Source: Sphingobacterium sp. UBA1575 (GTDB lineage Bacteria > Bacteroidota > Bacteroidia > Sphingobacteriales > Sphingobacteriaceae). Taken from it: a stretch of 6,763 bases of DNA. This document shows positions 1 through 4,398 of this stretch, piece by piece (position 1 is the stretch's first letter; each line of letters starts with the position of its first letter). A program made the position numbers and the translations under genes. The stretch covers positions 11,552-18,314 of the forward strand of contig DCOH01000060.1 of NCBI GenBank assembly GCA_002322865.1, read 5' to 3'. Under the pieces are notes generated by a model. It ran no database searches and was not told the origin of the DNA. It worked only from the letters and a program-made list of their open reading frames with translations.

Positions 1-231
1 AAGCAACATCGCTTCTTTATGGTTCAAGATCTGCTTGTAGGTCGGATTTCCCTTTGCCAATAGCTCCTTATGGTATGGCGCTGGAATCAGCACCTTCACC
101 TCATATTTTTCCAAAGGAATAAAAAATAACACTCCATGCTCCTCCAGATTTTCATCGGTGATTTGGGTGTATTTTTCCGCCATTTGGTTGATCTTTCCTA
201 AAGACTCCAGTTTCTTGATGACCTGTTGCAT
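1..231 (-). CDS. Unrecognised protein, N-terminal 77 residues (runs off left edge)
   Basis: A reading frame with no stop opens at ATG 231-229 and reaches the left edge, giving 77 residues beginning MQQVIKKLESLGKINQMAEK. It is rich in Lys, Glu and Leu and looks soluble: a helical start (residues 1-22), then a stretch with short hydrophobic strands (VLFFIPL, about 38-44; YEVKVLIPAP, about 47-56). No signal peptide or membrane segment is visible, and I do not recognise the family. It starts only 27 bp after the stop of the universal stress protein gene on the same strand, so the two are probably co-transcribed, and a stress-related role would be a guess from position only. The codon use and clean frame support it being a real gene; the C-terminal part lies outside the window. 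Confidence 0.72.
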   Translation of the reverse strand, partial: MQQVIKKLESLGKINQMAEKYTQITDENLEEHGVLFFIPLEKYEVKVLIPAPYHKELLAKGNPTYKQILNHKEAMLL

Positions 232-258
232 GATGATCTTTTTTAATTGAAGAATAGC

Positions 259-1107
259 CTACTTTTCTTCATGGAACACTAAGATAGGTACTTTTGAGTG
301 AAAAGCTAAGTTATTGCTCACACTGCTACTGAACAACCTATCGAAGAAGCTCCTGTTCCTTTTCACTATTCCCAATATATCCACATTATTCTCAATGATA
401 TAGTTCAATATCGTGGTTTCAATACTTTCCACCTCATCCAATAAAATATATTCGATTTCCTCCTGAGGAAATTCATGTCGCCAATTTTCAGTCTGAATCA
501 ACACATCGGAAACATTCTGGTTATGTAAAATATGCAGAATGTCGATTTTCGCGCCAATGGCCTTCGCCATGATCAGCATTTTTTTCAAGGCAGATTTATC
601 CTTATCCCGGAAAAGAGAAGTGAATACCGTACGTTTTATTTCCTTGTATTTGGCGTGCGGAGGAATCGCCAAAACAGGATTTTGGATGGTTCTAATGACA
701 TTGACCGTATTCGTGCCGATTACCTTCGACAGGAATCCGGATTCTCCATGGGTACCCATCACCACCAAATGGATCTTTTCGCGTTCGACGATTTTTTTCA
801 CCACCGAAGCAACAGGTCCCTCTTCAAATAGGAAAACCAATTCCACATCACTTATACCTTGCTCTTCGGCCATATCGTGCAGCACCTGCGTCTTCTTTTT
901 GTATATCTCAAACTGATTCAGTTCAATCGTTTGGTAAACCTCACCCAAAAGCTCCGGTTGTCCGCCATGGGTAGCCGATAAAACGGGTTCCAGGTAGGTG
1001 TAAAGCACATAAATTTTAGCGTCAATAGATTTGGCTATATTTAGGGCGTACAGAAAGGCATTAGTAGCAGTTTCTGAAAAATCGGTGGGAAATAATATGG
1101 CTCTCAT
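259..1107 (-). CDS. Tandem-domain universal stress protein (UspA family)
   Basis: A 282-residue cytoplasmic protein made of two UspA-type alpha/beta domains. The first (about 1-148) opens with the usual beta strand MRAILFPTDFS and contains the nucleotide-binding pattern G-2x-G-9x-G(S/T): G118-TH-G121-ESGFLSKVI-G131-T132, followed by the family's closing strand NPVLAIP (143-149). The second (about 156-280) has the same layout (KRTVFTSLF, AKAIGAKIDILHIL, VPILVFHE) but its loop reads GIVKRNRSFFDRLFSSSVSNN and lacks the glycine pattern. So one ATP-binding and one degenerate domain is the likely state. Length fits tandem Usp proteins. Such proteins are generally linked to stress and stationary-phase survival; the exact role here is not visible. 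The start is the ATG directly before the first strand; no Shine-Dalgarno and no convincing promoter was found upstream. The unrecognised gene at 1-231 follows in the same direction. Confidence 0.93.
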   Translation of the reverse strand: MRAILFPTDFSETATNAFLYALNIAKSIDAKIYVLYTYLEPVLSATHGGQPELLGEVYQTIELNQFEIYKKKTQVLHDMAEEQGISDVELVFLFEEGPVASVVKKIVEREKIHLVVMGTHGESGFLSKVIGTNTVNVIRTIQNPVLAIPPHAKYKEIKRTVFTSLFRDKDKSALKKMLIMAKAIGAKIDILHILHNQNVSDVLIQTENWRHEFPQEEIEYILLDEVESIETTILNYIIENNVDILGIVKRNRSFFDRLFSSSVSNNLAFHSKVPILVFHEEK

Positions 1108-1319
1108 AATCTTTCATTAAGTGTTTCCTTAAATTTAACAATTAAATGTCCAATTAGTCCATGATATTGGTCATTATTTTAGGTAGTTTTTGTCAAGCTA
1201 CTGCAAGGTTTTTTTGCTTGCTACGTTTTAGCTTATGGAAGAAAATTATTTAAAAACCTGTAGCATTTTAATAACATAGACCGTATATAGTATACAAAAA
1301 ATATAGGAGGAAAGTTTAC

Positions 1320-1358
1320 ATGCGTCAAAACTTTAATCTAGTTATTAAATTTGTATAA
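1320..1358 (+). CDS. Possible 12-residue leader peptide upstream of the sigma factor
   Basis: The frame ATG 1320 to TAA 1356-1358 encodes MRQNFNLVIKFV. It is preceded by a perfect AGGAGG at 1305-1310 with a 9-nt spacer, ideal by general bacterial standards and unlike every other start in this window, none of which has such a motif. It ends 26 bp before the sigma gene start and is in a different frame. Its stop lies inside the inverted repeat at 1338-1366, so translation of it could in principle affect that structure. Bacteroidota ribosomes make little use of Shine-Dalgarno pairing, so the motif may also be chance in purine-rich DNA. There are no regulatory amino-acid runs in the peptide. Confidence 0.25.
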   Translation: MRQNFNLVIKFV

Positions 1359-1366
1359 TTAACTAG
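1338..1366 (+). promoter_or_regulatory. Inverted repeat around a possible -7 element of the sigma gene
   Basis: CTAGTTA (1338-1344) and TAACTAG (1360-1366) are perfect 7-bp inverted arms separated by 15 bp. The spacer contains TAAATTTG (1346-1353), an exact match to the Bacteroidota -7 pattern TANNTTTG. Transcription from it would begin near 1360, about 25 nt before the GTG start of the sigma gene. No TTG or TTTG lies at the expected -33 distance, so the promoter is only half supported. The arms could be an operator for a dimeric regulator or a weak RNA hairpin. AT-rich DNA makes chance matches common. Confidence 0.3.
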
Positions 1367-1384
1367 ATAACGTAAAGACATAGG

Positions 1385-1993
1385 GTGGGAATCATTCAGA
1401 AATACCTAGGGACTGCAAAACCATGGAGTTTAAGAACTGCGTTGGAGTCCTGTGCTATGTCCGGTTCGGAAAAGAGCAAAGCTTTTATCTATAAGAAATA
1501 TTACGGCTATATCATGGCCATTGTGATCCGCTACATGAAGCATGAAATGGAGTCCGAAGAAATTACCAATGAATGTTTTGTGAAGGTTTTCAATAAGGTG
1601 AGCAGCTTCTCCATCCATGAGGAAGATGCCGTACTCGAGAAAACTTTCCGATCCTGGATGGGAAAGATCGCTGTGAATACCGCCATTGACGCACTTAGGG
1701 TGAGAAAACAGGTGCTGATGCTGGATGACCTCAACGGTTCTGACAGTATGCATTACTCCGTACAGAATGACAGCCGATTGGAATATCAGGATATTATTGC
1801 CCTGATCCAACAGTTGCCCGATATCCAACGATCCATTTTCAACCTCTATGAAATCGAAGGTTTCTCGCACGAAGAAATCGGCAAAAAGTTGGAGATCCCT
1901 GAAAGTACCTCCAGAACATATTTAACAAGAGCAAAACAGAAGCTTAGAAAGCTGTATGGCGAGCTCCACAATTTAGAAAATATACAATCCTGA
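1385..1993 (+). CDS. RNA polymerase sigma factor, ECF (sigma-70) family
   Basis: A 202-residue two-domain sigma factor. Region 2 covers roughly residues 31-106 (FIYKKYYGYIMAIVIRYM, then EEITNECFVKVFNKV, then FRSWMGKIAVNTAIDALRVRK), the part that binds the core enzyme and the -10 region. Region 4 covers about 132-190 (IIALIQQLPDIQRSIFNLY), with a helix-turn-helix at about 158-188 (EGFSHEEIGKKLEIPESTSR) that contacts the -35 region. The linker is acidic and short. The start is uncertain: the frame is closed by a stop at 1373-1375, and the first start codon after it is GTG at 1385. The next ATG (1457, residue 25) would remove residues 18-24, which align with the first helix of region 2, so the GTG is preferred. 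The gene lies 11 bp ahead of a membrane-anchored protein on the same strand, the usual place for a sigma factor's regulator. Target genes cannot be told from the sequence. Confidence 0.92.
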   Translation: MGIIQKYLGTAKPWSLRTALESCAMSGSEKSKAFIYKKYYGYIMAIVIRYMKHEMESEEITNECFVKVFNKVSSFSIHEEDAVLEKTFRSWMGKIAVNTAIDALRVRKQVLMLDDLNGSDSMHYSVQNDSRLEYQDIIALIQQLPDIQRSIFNLYEIEGFSHEEIGKKLEIPESTSRTYLTRAKQKLRKLYGELHNLENIQS

Positions 1994-2004
1994 TTTTTAT
2001 AAAG

Positions 2005-3411
2005 ATGGAAGAGCATAACAAAAAAGACCTCATTGATCATATCGTTGATAAGCTGAAAGCTTCCGACGAGCTTCCTTATAAAGAGGGGGCTTGGGAACGG
2101 TTTCAGCAACAACATGGTTCCATGCCGGTACGCAAAAACAGAAGCTATTACTGGGCAGCCAGTGCCGCCGCCATTCTTTTGGTAGGCGCATTTGCAGTGA
2201 AACAATTTGTTTCCCAGGATCCAAAAAACTTGGAGGAAAATGCTATTGCCCAGCACCAAGGAGGATCTCCAATACAAGAACAGTTTCAACAAGAAGGTTC
2301 GGAGCCTACTGATGGAAGGGTTTCAACCGATGGAATTGGTTCGATCGCTGGAGGAGCTTCCGTTACTGGAGGAATCTCCACAGGTGGAGCAGGTCAACGA
2401 ATTTCCGGCAGGAATGAAATTGTTGCTTCCTATCAAGGAAATCCCTTGAATTTGCAGGAAGCGGATAGATCGAACAATATGCTTGCTTATAGTGATTGGA
2501 ATAATGGGATTCGTTATGCCCCCAAAAATATCCATGCTCCGCAGCAATTGTCGGGATCTTCAATGGATTTAAGAACAAAAAGCCTACAGTTGGCTGCTGA
2601 TGAGCCGCAAATAAAAACTACTTCTGATTTGGGGTCTGCAGTTGTCTTGGCGAATCAAGATATGGCTAATAAGGCGAACGCAGGTCGTGAGCCAGATCTA
2701 AAATCCAAGAAGTTCAATTTTAATGAGCGTTTTGACCTTGGATTGTTTGTGTCTCCAAATTCCACGAGTGAGAAGTTCAATTTTGGTGGTGGAGTGCTAG
2801 TTGCGTATAATGTGACCAAAAATCTGTCTGTACGTACCGGACTTGCTTATAACCGCTATGAAGTAGGAGCCATGCGTAATCCGGTTGCCAATCAGGATGT
2901 CGCAGTTTCTGCAAGTCGGGAAATGCTCGAAAAGAATAATACCAATAGCTTGACTGCTTATACAATGAGCAATGCTGTGATTCTGCCTAATGTTAATGCG
3001 GTTTCAGGATCTGTACAGGCATTAGAAGTTCCGTTGGATGTGAAATATAAATCGAAAAGTGGTTTCTATGCATCTTCGGGGTTGACTTATGCTAAAGTGA
3101 CTGAACAGGAACGTTTTACCCATTACATCGAAAACAGTGGGGCGGAAGTATTTCCTGATGGCCTTCCTAAAAACCAAAAGGATTTGGAAGCTGGATTTAA
3201 GCAGGTTTCCAAAGCTATAAAAACGGAAGATCAGAATGTTAAGGCTAATGGATTTGGTGGTTTTGTAAACCTATCTATTGGTAAGGAGATGAAAATGAAC
3301 AAAGGTTTCTCGATCTCTGTTGAACCTTATATGAAATTACCAGTTGGGAATTTTAAATCCGCAGATATGAATTATACGAATGGCGGTTTGAGGATTATAA
3401 CGAATTTTTAG
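2005..3411 (+). CDS. Membrane-anchored protein with C-terminal beta-barrel; putative sigma-factor regulator
   Basis: A 468-residue protein with four visible parts. Residues 1-47 are hydrophilic and probably cytoplasmic, with the pattern LPYKEGAWERFQQQ (23-36) typical of short N-termini next to Bacteroidota sigma factors. Residues about 48-66 (YYWAASAAAILLVGAFAVK) form one inner-membrane helix, preceded by K44, R46 and R43 nearby, which supports an N-in orientation. Residues about 67-235 are a Gln-, Gly-, Ser- and Asn-rich linker including GGASVTGGISTGGAG (116-130). Residues about 236-468 alternate polar and nonpolar strands (RFDLGLFVSP, FNFGGGVLVAYNV, LSVRTGLAYNRYEVG, QALEVPLDVKYKS, GFYASSGLTYAKV, FGGFVNLSIGKEM, FSISVEPYMKLPVG) and end in Phe, as in outer-membrane beta-barrels. 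It starts 11 bp after the sigma gene, so co-transcription is likely. Anti-sigma function is inference from position and topology; no known anti-sigma domain is clear. Its last codon and stop lie in the repeat element that follows. Confidence 0.82.
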   Translation: MEEHNKKDLIDHIVDKLKASDELPYKEGAWERFQQQHGSMPVRKNRSYYWAASAAAILLVGAFAVKQFVSQDPKNLEENAIAQHQGGSPIQEQFQQEGSEPTDGRVSTDGIGSIAGGASVTGGISTGGAGQRISGRNEIVASYQGNPLNLQEADRSNNMLAYSDWNNGIRYAPKNIHAPQQLSGSSMDLRTKSLQLAADEPQIKTTSDLGSAVVLANQDMANKANAGREPDLKSKKFNFNERFDLGLFVSPNSTSEKFNFGGGVLVAYNVTKNLSVRTGLAYNRYEVGAMRNPVANQDVAVSASREMLEKNNTNSLTAYTMSNAVILPNVNAVSGSVQALEVPLDVKYKSKSGFYASSGLTYAKVTEQERFTHYIENSGAEVFPDGLPKNQKDLEAGFKQVSKAIKTEDQNVKANGFGGFVNLSIGKEMKMNKGFSISVEPYMKLPVGNFKSADMNYTNGGLRIITNF

Positions 3412-3440
3412 ATTATAGATGAGAGATTATAGATGTTAGA
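3406..3440 (+). repeat. Left heptamer array, 5 units
   Basis: Five head-to-tail 7-bp units can be read: TTTTAGA, TTATAGA, TGAGAGA, TTATAGA, TGTTAGA. Each ends in AGA, and units 2 and 4 are identical. The array has the opposite orientation to the array at 3619-3674. The first unit overlaps the final Phe codon and TAG stop (3406-3411) of the barrel protein. Confidence 0.75.
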
Positions 3441-3446
3441 CTTTAC

Positions 3447-3595
3447 CGTCATTGCGAGGTACGAAGCAATCTTTACGCATGTCATTGGTAGCGAAGTCGA
3501 AGCATCTACACATGTGGTACCCGTACAGATCCTTCGACGCTGCTCAGGATGACACTAAAAGAAAGATTGCTTCGTTGTGCCTCCTCGCAATGACG
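3447..3595. repeat. REP-like long stem, CGTCATTGCGAGG family
   Basis: CGTCATTGCGAGG (3447-3459) pairs perfectly with CCTCGCAATGACG (3583-3595), and ACGAAGCAATCTTT (3461-3474) pairs perfectly with AAAGATTGCTTCGT (3562-3575). That gives 27 paired positions interrupted only by one unpaired base on the left and seven (3576-3582) on the right. The arms enclose a second inverted repeat. Confidence 0.85.
3480..3554. repeat. Inner imperfect inverted repeat, CTTCGAC...CAGGATGACA type
   Basis: The 28-nt arms 3480-3507 and 3527-3554 match at 20 of 28 positions as inverted repeats; TGTCA at the outer end, GTCGAAG in the middle and ATCT at the inner end are conserved. The 19-nt loop holds the palindrome CACATGTG (3509-3516). 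The right arm is closer to the common repeat form than the left, suggesting that the left arm has drifted. Confidence 0.7.
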
Positions 3596-3618
3596 CATAG
3601 TTTGCAATCACGGCAAGG

Positions 3619-3674
3619 TCTATCATCTAATGTCTAATGTCTATAATCTAATATCTAACATCTATAATCTAAAA
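3619..3674 (-). repeat. Right heptamer array, 8 units
   Basis: Eight exact-length 7-bp units run without gaps: TCTATCA, TCTAATG, TCTAATG, TCTATAA, TCTAATA, TCTAACA, TCTATAA, TCTAAAA. TCTA is invariant and the last three bases vary. It is the inverted counterpart of the left array and ends one base before the HAD gene's stop codon at 3676-3678. Confidence 0.85.
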
Positions 3675-3675
3675 C

Positions 3676-4287
3676 CTACACCTGGTCCACTCTCACCCAG
3701 CCCATCCCCGCCGCGATAGCGCCTTGAACGCCGGGATCTCCATCTTCGAATACCAAGCAATCAGCAGGATCGACCTGTAATTGCTCTGCAGCCAATAAAA
3801 AAGGTTGTGGGGAAGGTTTTCCTTTTGGGGTATCACCTGCACAGACTAAAGACTCATATTTCCCTGCAACATCGATTACCGAAAGGGTAATGGCCAAAGT
3901 AGATCTTGTTCCTCCGGATACTATTCCGATTTTATGGGTATCCACATGGTCGAACAATACCTGCCTCACATAATCTACAGGTTGGGTGGCTTGGATAAAG
4001 CGCTCGATAAATATAGCAGACTTTCTTTTGGAGAAGGATTCGATATCCAGTTCCACATTATAGCGAATAGAAATTTCCTTGGCGACAGCGATGGTCGGCC
4101 ATCCTGCAGTCTCATCAATGAGATCAGGATCCAAATCAACCCCATGTTCTGCCGAAACGGCAACATAAGCAGCTTTATGTGCATCAATATTATCAGCAAG
4201 GGTGCCGTCTACATCGAACAATAACGCTTTATAAGAAGAGGCTAGGGAATTTAACTTTAAATACTTTTGGTAGGCTGCATCTGTCAT
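3676..4287 (-). CDS. HAD-superfamily phosphatase, YqaB-like
   Basis: A HAD hydrolase of 203 residues from the preferred start. Numbered from the longer frame that opens at 4329, motif I is FDVDGTL with nucleophile D39 and acid/base D41, the cap (about 48-115) contains GWPTIAVAKEI, motif II is S138 in IVSGG, motif III is K171 in KGKPSP, and motif IV is E195-D196 in FEDGDPGVQGAIAAGM. The cap region and C-terminus resemble E. coli YqaB, a fructose-1-phosphate / 6-phosphogluconate phosphatase of the beta-phosphoglucomutase-like group, so hydrolysis of a small sugar phosphate in the cytoplasm is likely; the substrate is not determined. I chose ATG 4287-4285 over ATG 4329-4327 because the 14 extra residues (MEFSSSRRISYFCG) are coded by a strong hairpin and are unlike family N-termini. 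The gene lies 111 bp downstream of proline dehydrogenase on the same strand. Confidence 0.88.
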   Translation of the reverse strand: MTDAAYQKYLKLNSLASSYKALLFDVDGTLADNIDAHKAAYVAVSAEHGVDLDPDLIDETAGWPTIAVAKEISIRYNVELDIESFSKRKSAIFIERFIQATQPVDYVRQVLFDHVDTHKIGIVSGGTRSTLAITLSVIDVAGKYESLVCAGDTPKGKPSPQPFLLAAEQLQVDPADCLVFEDGDPGVQGAIAAGMGWVRVDQV

Positions 4288-4302
4288 GCCGCAAAAATAC
4301 GA

Positions 4303-4325
4303 AATTCTCCTCGATGAGGAGAATT
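4303..4325 (-). terminator. Hairpin upstream of the HAD gene; possible terminator of proline dehydrogenase mRNA
   Basis: AATTCTCCTC and GAGGAGAATT are perfect 10-bp inverted arms around a 3-nt loop. Read on the minus strand, the stem is followed by TTCGTATTTTTG, a T-rich tract as in intrinsic terminators. It would end proline dehydrogenase transcripts just before the HAD ATG at 4287. The stem's GC content is modest (4 GC pairs of 10), so its strength is uncertain. A second role as a leader hairpin of the HAD gene is possible. Confidence 0.45.
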
Positions 4326-4364
4326 CCATGGTTTTATCTTTGTTAAATTATTTTGAAGTTTCTT

Positions 4365-4383
4365 AATTCCTTAAAGAGGAATT
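4365..4383. repeat. Small inverted repeat after the proline dehydrogenase stop
   Basis: AATTCCT and AGGAATT form perfect 7-bp arms with a 5-nt loop, 15 bp past the stop codon of proline dehydrogenase. No T-run follows on the minus strand, so intrinsic termination is doubtful; a 3'-end stabilising hairpin is as likely. It shares the GAGGA-GAATTCC-like sequence with the hairpin at 4303-4325. Confidence 0.35.
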
Positions 4384-4398
4384 CCAAAATCTCAAAAC

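Larger units (their letters stand above)
1108..1384. other. Divergent intergenic region between usp and the sigma factor gene
   Basis: This is a 277-bp AT-rich region that must carry promoters for both flanking genes. I see no clean TTG-N19-TANNTTTG match for the usp side. It contains a two-step inverted repeat at 1195-1234 (AAGCTA/TAGCTT outside, GCAAG/CTTGC inside around a T-rich loop), a small palindrome GTATA-tag-TATAC at 1283-1295, a Shine-Dalgarno-led 12-codon frame at 1320-1358, and an inverted repeat at 1338-1366 that encloses a TANNTTTG match. The last two are described separately. Confidence 0.6.
3406..3674. mobile_element. Nested inverted-repeat element (MITE- or REP-like) between convergent genes
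   Basis: A 269-bp element with perfect 16-bp terminal inverted repeats: TTTTAGATTATAGATG at 3406-3421 and its reverse complement at 3659-3674. Inside it are a heptamer array at each end, a REP-like stem (3447-3474 with 3562-3595), and an inner imperfect stem (3480-3507 with 3527-3554). It has no credible gene and no transposase, so if mobile it depends on enzymes coded elsewhere. No flanking target-site duplication is visible. It fills the gap between the convergent barrel-protein and HAD genes and could stop transcription from both sides or stabilise 3' ends. The sequence types GTCATTGCGAGG and CTTCGAC...CTCAGGATGAC are, from memory, recurrent repeats in many bacterial genomes, which supports a dispersed repeat. 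Confidence 0.72.

Noticed and set aside
532..916. Two overlapping plus-strand frames inside the universal stress protein gene
   Set aside because: They lie antisense to a well-supported gene with intact motifs and show no protein-like pattern.
1195..1234. Two-step inverted repeat with a T-rich loop as an intrinsic terminator
   Set aside because: No gene ends upstream on either strand here, and the T-run is in the loop and not after the stem. At most it is a leader structure or chance.
1430..2292. Minus-strand frames opposite the sigma factor and the start of the next gene
   Set aside because: The plus-strand sigma factor has clear regions 2 and 4; these are antisense shadows that also cross a gene boundary.
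3452..3637. A 61-codon plus-strand frame within the repeat element
   Set aside because: It runs straight through the stems and loop; its text (for example SFDAAQDD and CLLAMT) is what such dispersed repeats give when translated. There is no start signal and no family resemblance.
3406..3674. CRISPR array as an explanation of the repeats
   Set aside because: The repeat units are 7 bp with no spacers, and the larger repeats are inverted, not direct; no cas-like gene is near.
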